Source: an uncultured Oleiphilus sp. (GTDB lineage Bacteria; Pseudomonadota; Gammaproteobacteria; Pseudomonadales; Oleiphilaceae). From it: a stretch of 64,000 nucleotides of DNA. The notes beneath the pieces were generated by a model, which was not told the origin of the DNA, made no database searches, and saw nothing but the letters and a program-made list of their open reading frames with translations. Positions within the stretch are counted from its first letter, which is position 1. Each line of letters starts with the position of its first letter. The stretch lies in NCBI GenBank assembly GCA_913020495.1, contig CAJWBJ010000003.1:21718-85717 (forward strand). Direction: 5' to 3'. Below, piece after piece: positions 20,801 to 28,300 of the stretch. Made by a program: the position numbers and the translations under genes.

Positions 20801-23702
20801 AATTACCTGTTGTAAAGCCGAACTCCGTTGTATCATCAATCAGATTTCCAGCCATATCCCTAAGACCAATAAGCTTAACGGTGTGAGCAGTAAGGTCTGC
20901 CATTAATGCATCAGGAGTAAACAATAATTCGGTATTACTTGAGATTAGTTTCAAGTTGCCAGCAACGTCTGTCGTACCTTCTTTTAGTAAAGATAAACTG
21001 CCATTAGTGACGGACTTCGCTAACAAGGGCTCATTGAATTTAATACTAATAGAAGAATTTTCAGGTATTTCAGTCGCCCCATCAGCTGGATCAGTTTCAG
21101 AAATAATAGGTGATGTAATATCAGGGTTGAGAGGGTCTGTCTGGTTTAGAACCTCGGTATTATCCTCAATGCCATCATCGTCAGAATCTTTGTCGTTTGG
21201 ATCAGTTCCTAAAGCAATTTCATCACCGTCAAGCAAACCATCACTATCTGAGTCTGGGTTTTCAGGGTCAGTAGAATAGGTATCCACTTCTTCATTATCA
21301 CCCAAGCCATCATCATCACCATCAGGCTGTACCGTCACGTTCACAAGTATTGTGTCGGCCGTATTTCCACCCAAGTCGGTTGCTGTGGCGGATACTTGAA
21401 GTAAGGCCAGACCACCCGTTACGGTATATGACAATTGATAAGGCGAAGTAGAATCCTGGAAAACCAATTCACCATTAATAAAGAAATCAACCTTCGCAAC
21501 CGCAATATCATCATCGGCATTAGCACTAATCGTAAAACGGCGACCTTCAACAACAACCTGACCTTCAGTCGGTGTCGTTAAAGATACCGTTGGTGAAACA
21601 CCATTGTTATCATTGATATCTCTATATTGCGCGATGAAAAGCTTAGTATTTCCGCTTGTGCCATAATCGGCGCGAACGACATAATTTTCTTCAGTAATAT
21701 AGGCATAACTAGCATCTAGTGAAATCCCTGTACCCGCATAATCACCAAAACCTGATAGATTAATAGTACCTTGGAACACAGGATTTGAAGGATCGAAAAT
21801 ATTAACGAAAGCAACCACATTCGGGAACAGTTGCTCTGCATAGAAAGCAAAGTCTCGAGTTAAATGTACATCTCTTGGCGCAATCGTTGCCTGACCACCC
21901 TCGATAAAAGGCGATGCAGGATTAGAAATATTGACCACACGATAGCCCGATGAGTATGCCGCTACGTGTGCATAATCCCCATCTATAACCACATCCTTAG
22001 CTTGGCTAATATTAACACTGCCAATTCTCATAGGGCTTTGTTTATCCGTTACATCCAGGACAATTAAAGAATTATCAGCCACGACCACTGACCGATCGCC
22101 TTCAATATCAATACCCCGAACAGTACCTAAACCTTGTAATGTAGCGACGCTCGTCAATTTGCTAGGTTCAGATATATCTACAATTTCAATACCTGTACTG
22201 CCATTTGCAAGATAGGCATAATTAAAATCAACCTGAAGATCTTGAGTCACACCAGCCGTATCAAAAGAGCTAACGAGTGTTGGTGTGAGTGGGTCAGCAA
22301 TATCAATCACTACTAGGCCTGATTCACCATCAGCTATGTAGACCAAGCTGCCAAGCACTTTTATGTCAATAGCCGTGCCGTCAGTATCTAAACTTGCGAC
22401 AACTGTTGGTGCACTTCGATCAGAAACATCAACAACTTGCAGTCCTGCTGAACCCGCTGCGACGAAAGCATAATCACCATTCACGTCGACATTATTGGCA
22501 TAGCCAGGAATACTAACCGCTGATAGCGCTTTTGCTTCAAACTGTTTCACTAGTACGCTGACAGAGGTTTGTTTTCCATTGTTTGTCACAGTAACGACGG
22601 CATTCCCACCTTGCCCACCAAAAACCTTACCGTCAATAAGTCCAAAACTAGCAACTGATAAGTCACTTGAAGAATAATTCGTTCCGGTTGAGCTCGCGGT
22701 GAGATCTATTTCTGAACCATCAATTAACACCCCTTTAATCGCTAATTGAGCGCTAGTCTCACTATCTATCGCATTAAAGGTAATAACGACACTTGAAGGA
22801 CTTGAGCTGATTGACACCAACGCTGATGCCATATCCGTGTCTGCACTGTCATTAGGGTCTGACCCAACCACAATTTCCACAGCGTCGGATAAGCTATCTC
22901 CGTCAGAGTCAGCTAATAATGGGCTTGTGATAAAACCATCTTCACCCTCTATTAACTCCTCACCATCTTTAATGCCATCTTCATCTGTATCTGCCACAAA
23001 CGGATTTGTTCCAGCATCAAATTCCTCCAACGCACTAAGACCGTCATTGTCTTGGTCTTCAAACGCATCTATCGGGTCTGTAGGATCAAGGCCATTTAGT
23101 GTTTCATATTCATCAGGTATTCCATCGCCGTCAGCATCACCAAAACTAAACACATTGACACGTACAATACGGAGCACACCATCCTTTCGTATGGTCAAGA
23201 TCCCCTCACCATTTCCTAAAGATGTGAGTAAGCCATTCTCACCAACTGAAAAAATTGCTGAATTTGAGGAAATATAGTTTGCACCGTTTTCTTGGCTAGC
23301 CGCAGCGGTTGTGCCATCACTAAATAAGATTTGAGCATTGATCTGGATGAGTTCATTAATTCCAAAAACATTAATAGGTTCTTGCAAACCATTTAATAAA
23401 ATTTCTTTTGGAATACCCTGTTCTTTTGTTTTGAACTCTCCAACATTGGTAGACTGGTTATTGGTAACCGAGAAATAATCAGTTTGTGCACTTATCGTCT
23501 TATCTTCTCGCACACAGGTTGCCCGAGCACGGATTAGTCCCATATTAGAAGGCACATTTGGAAGCGTAAAGTCACCATTCCCAGTAGCCGAAACGGTTCT
23601 ATTTAAAACATTAATTACACACGTATCATCAAGCTCAAACTCTTCTGCAAATACGAATGTAGGTAAAAACAATAGTATGAATAGCAGCTTTTTTATATAC
23701 AT
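11889..23702 (-). CDS. Giant secreted protein with LVIVD, TSP3 and 28 SbsA-type Ig-like domains
   Basis: About 3,937 residues, counted from an ATG that gives a clean signal peptide (residues 1-19, ending FVFA); an ATG at 23729 adds nine residues. Order: a Big_2-like region (about 90-190), thrombospondin-3-like aspartate repeats (195-300), a second Big_2-like region, an LVIVD beta-propeller region (390-700), one Big_7-like Ig domain (700-790), more TSP3 repeats, then 28 consecutive Big_5/SbsA Ig-like domains of about 108 residues each. Domains 4-12 are duplicated as 13-21, and the tail repeats a two-domain unit. No autotransporter barrel, T1SS signal, LPXTG or PEP-CTERM tail is visible, so the export route is unclear. 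It is probably a surface or extracellular fibre-like adhesin (inference). Low cysteine content contrasts with its operon partners. Confidence 0.8.
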   Translation of the reverse strand: MYIKKLLFILLFLPTFVFAEEFELDDTCVINVLNRTVSATGNGDFTLPNVPSNMGLIRARATCVREDKTISAQTDYFSVTNNQSTNVGEFKTKEQGIPKEILLNGLQEPINVFGINELIQINAQILFSDGTTAAASQENGANYISSNSAIFSVGENGLLTSLGNGEGILTIRKDGVLRIVRVNVFSFGDADGDGIPDEYETLNGLDPTDPIDAFEDQDNDGLSALEEFDAGTNPFVADTDEDGIKDGEELIEGEDGFITSPLLADSDGDSLSDAVEIVVGSDPNDSADTDMASALVSISSSPSSVVITFNAIDSETSAQLAIKGVLIDGSEIDLTASSTGTNYSSSDLSVASFGLIDGKVFGGQGGNAVVTVTNNGKQTSVSVLVKQFEAKALSAVSIPGYANNVDVNGDYAFVAAGSAGLQVVDVSDRSAPTVVASLDTDGTAIDIKVLGSLVYIADGESGLVVIDIADPLTPTLVSSFDTAGVTQDLQVDFNYAYLANGSTGIEIVDISEPSKLTSVATLQGLGTVRGIDIEGDRSVVVADNSLIVLDVTDKQSPMRIGSVNISQAKDVVIDGDYAHVAAYSSGYRVVNISNPASPFIEGGQATIAPRDVHLTRDFAFYAEQLFPNVVAFVNIFDPSNPVFQGTINLSGFGDYAGTGISLDASYAYITEENYVVRADYGTSGNTKLFIAQYRDINDNNGVSPTVSLTTPTEGQVVVEGRRFTISANADDDIAVAKVDFFINGELVFQDSTSPYQLSYTVTGGLALLQVSATATDLGGNTADTILVNVTVQPDGDDDGLGDNEEVDTYSTDPENPDSDSDGLLDGDEIALGTDPNDKDSDDDGIEDNTEVLNQTDPLNPDITSPIISETDPADGATEIPENSSISIKFNEPLLAKSVTNGSLSLLKEGTTDVAGNLKLISSNTELLFTPDALMADLTAHTVKLIGLRDMAGNLIDDTTEFGFTTGNLIDTTRPEIADINPTNNAVDVPVNAALTVIMSEAINPGTVTDESFVVIDLANSLKIPGIISVNDDKTVISFVPNAAFLVGRQHRVYLSSEITDLFGNNLSGTYRYFTTSFELDGDAPLVEVTNISHGDVNVPLNAKLIVRFDEPINALYLSKLKLKLDGVDVATAHVLANDRRTVTLTPNELLTADSSYTLDIDNIQDLSGNLIPSAVVIGFNTGAESDTTQGAYTSFTPTHNTIDAPLNIELSVRLNERVAPTSVSTATFYLQDLTVNKPVQGQTTLSEGNTRLSFTPNVDLLPYHKYRLYWSYGTFLLDLAGNRIGSYHYTDFTTSDSAVGTSLTVVPSFVDGAAEMPLNTRLVLNSERLLSPLCVSDTVATLTGGASPLTLDAALLSQYQLALTVPENLLASTSYQLTVTGVCDYSGNELAAYTITFTTGTDTEADTAYPRVSTVSPLNTAIDVAANSNVVITFDEIVDPHTLASIEVRVNGLTGNVAGDFTASGNVVTFTPLDPFPGEQRINVYVSKVADFSGNAYTSRQFSSYFTTAPNLDNQVPTVVSVSPADNSLDINPSQPVVITFSESLDSSTLNNTHFVYWANGALITPTVYRSTDNRTVTLNASLPSESLVTLIVTNNVKDLSGNVLADFTSIFTTGVADTDRQRPSIVRQYPTNGATQITDKIVLYSNERLDSNSITDAFHIAQNGILISGTTTISVDGQVIEFVPDNTFESNALVHIYLQSTATDLSDNALYNYQTYFRTPAEVGDLIGVRPTPVIYSPTNGSTDIPLNPKLQVRYNEILDASTVNDTNVMLLDANGITVDATVNLAADGMTIMIAPVSLLIQNAYYYVRVTDGVADTEGDASYYYSGLFGFTTGETAVEDTQSPTVLMMSPANGSTNVPLNAQYYVRVNERLNPLSFPVDAGLNVMFSANDKEVSYAPVDIILPMDSEVTESVPTMTDIAGNQITTFSTTFNTANSINLDRVSIIKNSPISGATDVAVNTSMAVKLSTAIDPVSITSDGVYLRDSENNTVVAATVNLAPDGKTITIIPDEALKVGRRYYYYIYYLRDLAGNSTYNNSYYFDTSFETDSTAPVIEGISLVDGQIDIPTNMQLRIRFNEPINNVSFFEGEQVFIEDANNVRVPFNTSLDASQTELLLIPAQVLAPNSNYSLTIQDITDRSGNALATSTNIQFTTASSIDNQIGVYTDFTPKNGTTNAPLNIALRVRLSERIDPLTMNASSFYLQDLTLNKKVVGVSTLSENDTHLSFVPNVDLLPYHKYRLYWSYGTFLLDLAGNRVGSYHYTDFTTGDTAVEASLSVEPSFVDGATEMPLNTRLVLHSEQLLSSLCADDTIATLTGGASPLTLDAVLLNQYQLALTVPEDLLASTAYQINITGVCDYAGNQLPEYTIAFTTGTGTEADTAYPRVSTVSPVNTAIDIAANSNVVITFDEAVDPHTLTSIEIRVNGLTGNVAGDFTVSGNVVTFTPLDPFPGEQRINVYVSKVADFSGNAYTSRQFSSYFTTAPNIDNQVPTVVSVSPADASLDVRPNQPVVITFSESLDSSTVNNNHFFFWVNGSLIQPSVYRSTDNRTVTLNASLPSETIVTLIVTNEVKDLSGNNLADFASIFTTGVVDTDTQRPSIVRQYPANGATQKTEKIVLYSNERLDSASITNAFYVVQNGVPISGSTSVLVNGQVIEFVPDNTFESNALIHIYLQSTATDLSGNALYNYKTTFTTPAEVGDLIGVRPTPVIYSPTNSSADIPLNPKLQVRYNEILDATTVNDTNVLLLDANGVAVDAAVNLAADGVTITIEAVSLLAQNAYYYVRVTDGVMDTEGDASYYYSGLFGFTTGETAVEDTQSPTVLMMSPADGSNNVPLNAKYYVRVDERLNPLSFPSNAGLNVTFAANDREISYSPITINLPKDSAVTENVPSVTDIAGNQIVAFSSTFNTANNILLDRASVIQNTPVSGATDVAVSTYITAKLSAEVDPVSITESGVYLRDTVDNTTVAASVSLSNDGTTITLVPDDALTLGQRYYYYIYYLRDLAGNSINNNSFYFDTALVSDSTAPTIEAISLIDGQTGLPTNSKIRIRFDEPINKVSLFEGEQVFIEDAGSTRIPFNMSLNASQTELILTPTQVLSANTTYSLTVQDVEDRSSNVLASPVNIDFTTGDGIDHLTGSILFASPFTAAVNVPVNTLIEASLSEAMDPETLTSDSFYLYDNTDAVVVAGVLGLSENNTRITLTPTANLTADHEYSIFASYNYASGINFLLDHAGNIIGRTYAALSTFTAGSGSDTAIPAIEGQSIADGLTDVPTNARFVVKFDADINLISVGDSITLEDQSNVPQAFTWAYDKALTLLRVTPTNALDANTTFTFSLNGTEDFAGNQIVSAFSTSFSTGASTDTTQGSIIERAPLSNATNVPIDTKIEFLLDEPIDPLSLNSTSFRVNDKTDAAYDVTGTLSLSVNNTKVTFTPSTNLDASHEYEVYISYRYYNDENAYLKDYVGNRVGYHTAIAMNFTTGTDVDSSAPLVSSTSVIEGQTGVPINARFVIEFDEDINHITLVNNITLKDDLNTVFDFSWSYNAGLRLITLLPDTDLSTNTAYTITINGVEDYTGNQMTTAVTTSFTTGTESDTSQGSIALISPINGASLVPTNTLIEVLLSEAIDPLSLNATSFRVYDRTDTAYDVTGTLSLSEANTKISFVPTSELDATHEYELYLSYRYFNDENAYLHDYSGNRVGYSTAFAIKFTVAEVADTTAPTVNALSLADAQVDVPLNARLVLEFDEAVNTVSLANSLNLKDDLDVQQPMSWIFNPGLSLYNLIPDAELDASTLYTLTVNGTEDYAGNVQTPAFVSTFTTSAVTDTAEGTILTDFPLNDATGVLANTTIEVTLSEAIDPLSLSSTSFRVYDRTDTAYDVTGTLALSDGNTKVTFTPSSDLDAGHVYEVYVSYRYFNDENAYLHDFSGNRVGYHTSYASKFTVAP
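11892..14315 (-). repeat. Two-domain tandem repeats at the 3' end of the giant gene
   Basis: In-frame units start at aspartate codons at 14315, 13631, 12941 and 12251 (reading the minus strand), giving periods of 684, 690 and 690 bp, then a final single domain. Each unit encodes an A-type Ig domain (SFRVYDRTD, NDENAYLHDYSGNRVGY) and a B-type domain (DLNTV, VEDYTGNQ). Similarity between the three later copies is visible at DNA level. Confidence 0.8.
14316..17231 (-). repeat. 2,916-bp tandem duplication, C-terminal copy (Ig domains 13-21)
   Basis: Matches 17232-20147 at a constant offset of 2,916 bp, checked at several places: CGAGTAAAAA at 16955 and 19871, TGTCGT at 16285 and 19201, AACCTCTGCT at 15615 and 18531. 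The unit equals nine complete Ig domains (972 codons), so the frame is kept. Both copies have drifted by many silent and some coding changes. Confidence 0.9.
17232..20147 (-). repeat. 2,916-bp tandem duplication, N-terminal copy (Ig domains 4-12)
   Basis: The partner of the copy at 14316-17231. Its boundaries fall at the same aspartate of the inter-domain linker (codons at 20147 and 17231), which shows duplication of a whole-domain block rather than a random segment. Confidence 0.9.
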
Positions 23703-23760
23703 GATTAAAATTCCATCTAATTTAAACATCTAACTAGCTATAACGATCACTTTATATAAA

Positions 23761-24243
23761 TCAATAGTCGACTTTCTTCTTAATAATTAATTCTGGCTTT
23801 GCTTTTTCTATCGCTTTCAAAACCTTATGTGGCGATAAACCAAATATGGCAGGAATCAAATAATCCTCGCCTTTTTTACAATTAATCCAATAGTCAACGT
23901 AATTATCTCTTGTCATTGATCTGATTTTCTCAACCTGATCAATGTCTTCAATTCGTATGGTATAGCCGTCACCATCAGGCAATAAACACCTAACTATTTC
24001 TTGGTCAACGTAATACTCAAGACGCCCGTTTTTTAATAGGTTAGGAATAACAAGAAAAATCCACATTCCTATAAAAACAGCCGCTAAAACGCCATAAATT
24101 ATTAATTGTTCATTCGCCTTAATATTTGGTAAAAAGTTAAGACAAAACAGACTAATTAATAATACTGCAACCGAGACAAATGCATTCTTGAACGCCTCAG
24201 ATCGCTTTGAGCGAACATAATTAAATATCACATTAGTCAACAC
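23761..24243 (-). CDS. Two-helix inner-membrane protein of unknown function
   Basis: 160 residues, GTG start with GGTGGA just upstream. Two membrane helices (about residues 20-39 and 45-68) are followed by a soluble domain of about 85 residues with alternating strands (LEYYVDQEIVRCLLP, YTIRIEDIDQVEKI). This layout resembles small PH-like membrane proteins, but I cannot confirm the family. It sits 17 bp after the exported 360-residue protein and 58 bp before the giant gene, so it belongs to the same operon. Confidence 0.5.
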   Translation of the reverse strand: MLTNVIFNYVRSKRSEAFKNAFVSVAVLLISLFCLNFLPNIKANEQLIIYGVLAAVFIGMWIFLVIPNLLKNGRLEYYVDQEIVRCLLPDGDGYTIRIEDIDQVEKIRSMTRDNYVDYWINCKKGEDYLIPAIFGLSPHKVLKAIEKAKPELIIKKKVDY

Positions 24244-24260
24244 TATCCACCTTCAATCTG

Positions 24261-25343
24261 TTATGAATTACCAACAAACAATAAAGGAAACTGATTCCTT
24301 AAATGCTGTACGAAAAATGGCGTCATAATACTTTGCGCAGCACCACCCCCAAAATACTCCCAGTCGAAATAACTCTTTCCATTAGACTTAATTAATGGAA
24401 GAAGGAATAAGGATTTTTCGCCATTAGCCGTATTAACCAAATAAACAGATACATCATTTTGTCCATCTGAAATTTGATACAACCGGGTAAATTCACCGTC
24501 ATGGAACAAATTTAAAAAAGGATCACTTGTCATATACGCTAAGCGATCGATGTCAGAGACCTTAACAACAGGAACCAAACTGTAAGCATCCATATTTTTC
24601 GAACACGTACCAACAAAATCATTCATCAAAACAACTGATTCAGTTTTGGCGGGGCTTTGTGCTTTTTGCTTTAGAAGCCTTTCTTTACAATCTGAAAAGT
24701 CCTTAACAATGCCTAGCTTTTTACCCTTACCTAAGGGCTCAACCGGTGTATTGATAAAAACCGTTAAAGGGTTAATTTTTTTGTTGATACTAGCAGTCGG
24801 GTAAACAGGAAAAGAGGCTGTTTTTTTAGATGGGCAGGTTTTGCCATTCCACCCTGAAAATCGATACTGCTCGAAAAAGCGTAAAATTTGATCCTCAGCA
24901 ACAGCAGGTCGATCGAACACATCACTTACTTGGCAAGCATATTTTGTACAGAAAAAACCTTGCACCATCCGTGCAGTTTGGCCTTGATATTCATACTCGA
25001 TTAACGAGACCACATAATCGCCCCACTTAAAACTATCACCAAATGTAGTTTTGGTAATTGCATTATAAAGCGAGAACTTATCAGGTGTTTGTCTTAAGGC
25101 CTTTTGAAGACTTGCATCGCTAGAGTCATACTTTGAATACGTTGACATGATGCCTTTGATATCATCCTTTTTAGCGTACTTTATAAAAGCAGAAAATACT
25201 TCCTTCGACTTACTGACTTGTTCTTGTTCAGCAGTCACCAGCTTCATGCTGATATCACCCGCAGCGGTCAGTGGTAAACAGACTTCTTTGGCATCCGAAA
25301 ATGGTGCCAAACAGATCAAGATTATCGACAAAGTATATTTCAT
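24261..25343 (-). CDS. Exported protein of unknown function
   Basis: About 360 residues. An open frame extends upstream to 25499, but the ATG at 25343 has GAGGG 7 bases before it and begins a signal peptide (residues 1-18, ending FSDA), so it is preferred; this also removes an overlap with the upstream gene. The mature protein contains seven or so cysteines (EVCLPL, FFCTKYACQV, NGKTCPS, FSDCKE, VGTCSKN), suggesting disulfides in the periplasm. I recognise no domain. It lies 25 bp downstream of the large lipoprotein gene. Confidence 0.55.
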   Translation of the reverse strand: MKYTLSIILICLAPFSDAKEVCLPLTAAGDISMKLVTAEQEQVSKSKEVFSAFIKYAKKDDIKGIMSTYSKYDSSDASLQKALRQTPDKFSLYNAITKTTFGDSFKWGDYVVSLIEYEYQGQTARMVQGFFCTKYACQVSDVFDRPAVAEDQILRFFEQYRFSGWNGKTCPSKKTASFPVYPTASINKKINPLTVFINTPVEPLGKGKKLGIVKDFSDCKERLLKQKAQSPAKTESVVLMNDFVGTCSKNMDAYSLVPVVKVSDIDRLAYMTSDPFLNLFHDGEFTRLYQISDGQNDVSVYLVNTANGEKSLFLLPLIKSNGKSYFDWEYFGGGAAQSIMTPFFVQHLRNQFPLLFVGNS

Positions 25344-25368
25344 AAATACCCTCTTATGTCCTAAGCAA

Positions 25369-28300
25369 TTAGTTACATCCTGCACCCCAAGCCCCTCCTG
25401 CATAAAATATGATTGGATCTGTTGAGCCAGACATAGTCCACTTCTTAAACAAAAATTCGAAACTAATAGAACCCTTTGCCGCACCTGAGACAGGGTCAAG
25501 TGTTAACCCTAAACAATTAGTTCCACATTGTGGGCCGGATACTCGCTTCAAACCGATATTACCTTTAACGGTTAATGCAATAGACCCTTTACCGCTTACG
25601 GCAACAATTGTTGTACTGTCTTTACATTTTGGATCCGTACAATCGACCAACGATACAGACAGGTCAACCTGAGGCCCAATTAAGGCATTAAATGTCGAAC
25701 CAAGGAAGAAGTCACCACAGTCTTCACCTGGACAATCGATATCAAGGTAGTTCGTCTCGCCTCTTGCATCCACCTCAATGGTTGCACCAGCAGCAGTGAT
25801 AAAGATCTTTCCTTTAACTGAGAAACCAATAAAGCTGGTAGGTTTTTTAGGGAACTTATGAGCAACCCCCAAGTTAGGAATGGTGGCTTGTACGACACCT
25901 TTTATACCTGCAGCCCCGCTAAACTTTCTATACGGCTGAGGCCCAGGAGTTTCACAATTTTTGCAGCATTTCTCGCCAGTCTCTAGAGACATATCTATGA
26001 ATGGTTTTAACTCTGCTGTAAATATGGGCGAGGCATCCAAGGCATCAGGGAAGGAGGTCAAAGCATTCAAAACGAAGTCTGGCGCTGTACTCTCAAACTT
26101 TTGCGTGACACTGCTTGCTTCACAATGATTCCCACATTGCCCTCCTTTACAGGTATAACATTTCTGTTGGTCAGTGCCATCTCCACAAGTCGTTGTATCT
26201 GCCGCATCTTTTAAACTACCTTCACCACAAAGCTTACACTGGTTAGCAGGGTTCTTTTGAACCTCTGAGGTTTCATCTTTAGGGTTAAAGCCCCCACCAC
26301 ACAATAGCTCTTTACAGTCATCAGGTTTCTGATCCTGTAAAACAATTGTTTCATCAATATCCAGTGCACCATCTTTACATGTTCCGCATTCACTAGGTGG
26401 TGTATCGCTATTATCGGGCGTACTGCCACTACACAATTCCTTTTGACAGTTTCCGACAGACTGATTCTCAGCAGGTCGCGAAGGTACAAGCTCACACCCT
26501 CCTGGACACCCTTCAGTTTTGTTATAACAATAACCACAACCAGCCCCACTCTGACAACACCCTGAACCAGCAGGCTGCGAGCCACAATGCCAACCAGCCT
26601 TAACAACTCCGACACCAGGATTTGAAGCAACGAGCGCACCATCCTCACTAACAGTGCCTAAACCTATTGCAACAAACTCTTCTAAGTCATGATCATAAGA
26701 ATACATTTCAACTTGAGCGCCGATAGGATGTGCATCTACATTTGGAAGCGTTAATCTTGCGGGAGGGTCAAATGTTGCCCCAGTTGGTTGAATGGTCACA
26801 ATAAATTGCGGCTGCATGCCGTTAGGTGGCGCCATCGGTACTTTCGAGGAATTGACAGGAGTTGCCGATATTAACCCCTCTTTAGAACCATCAGGAAAAG
26901 TCACAGAGCCTTTGGATATTTCTAACTTAAAACCAGGGAATTCATCAAGCTCTAGAGAAGCATCCTCAAGGCCGGCATACACCGCATTTTCAGTGTCAAT
27001 TTTAACCATGTAAATAGGTGCAGACAGAGGGTTATCAACCCCAGAGATCGTCACAAGATTATAACTTAGCGAGGGAAATTCACCCTCTATGGTGGTCGTC
27101 GAGCCATCAGCAATTAAATGAACAGGGCCGACAGGAACCTCTGTTATCTCAAACTGTCCCTGTGCATCCGTCACAGCCTGCCTTACTGAACCTTCAATTC
27201 GTACGGTCACATTTGGGATAGGCCCGTCTTGATTATCTAAAACAACGCCACTAATTTTTGTATCCCCAGCAGCTTTAGGTTCAAATGCGGTTGCTGAAAA
27301 TCCTGAAGTGATTGTTTCCCCTTCTGGTCCGTCGATTAATGTCACGAGCACTCGCTGTGCATCAAGGCCCGTTAAAGTGCCTAGTGTAAACTCTGCTGTG
27401 GCTCGACCGTCACTATCAGTTTGCGACTCAAAACTCGCCTCACCATTTGAAAAAAGTCCGCCACCGATTGTGCTTGAAAATTCTACACGTGCGCCTTCAA
27501 CAACATTCGCCCCTGCATCTGTCACTGAAACGATAAAGGCTTCAGGTAATAACTGCCCGACCGCTCCTCGCTGATTGTTTCCAGAGTTAACACTTAATTT
27601 ATTTCCAACGCCCCCTGTTGCCGAAGCCTCAATCACTACTTGATTTTCGTAACCTACAACCGCTGCACGCACTTTATGGTTCGCAGTACCAACACGAGTA
27701 CCCACTGCGAAAGAAGTAGCGGCAAGCCCACTAACATCCGTGTCGACAACAATTGCTCGCCCTTCTTTTTCTGTGCCAACACCAACAGATCCAGAACCCT
27801 GTATGACTCTAAATACTACCGTCTCACCTTCAACCGGATTATCATCTTGGTCTAGCACCTTGACCTGCAAAGACTCTAAAAGAGTTTCATTGATTTTAGC
27901 TGATTGGCCTTTACCACTCACCACGGCAAGAGAACGACCAACAGGTATGACGTATTCAAGAGAAATGGTTTCACTCTCGGTATTTCCAACTTGGTCAGCC
28001 CCTGTCACGACAACCGCATTTGCGCCTTCGTCTAAAGTAATCTCTGCTGAGTAACTACGATTTGAAATGGTGGCAGCTATCCCGTTAACCGTCACATTAG
28101 ACTGTTCTTCCTCAATTGTGCCTCGCACAATATCGTTAATAAGCCCTGTTACTGTTATTTGCGATTCATAGACCTTGTCACCGTCAAAATGTGATTCTAT
28201 TGTGACATGAGGGGGGGTCGCATCAAGCGAGACTGAAATGATATCCGTTATAACCCGAGTCCCCAGAACTGCTCGAGCTTCAATTGTGTTATGGCCTTCA

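Noticed and set aside
11889..23702. Long plus-strand open frames inside the giant gene
   Set aside because: They are antisense to a highly repetitive, codon-constrained gene, recur in the same relative place in each repeat, and lack ribosome sites.
25344..25499. N-terminal extension of the exported unknown protein
   Set aside because: It overlaps the end of the upstream lipoprotein gene, has no ribosome site, and the ATG at 25343 with GAGGG and a signal peptide is much better.
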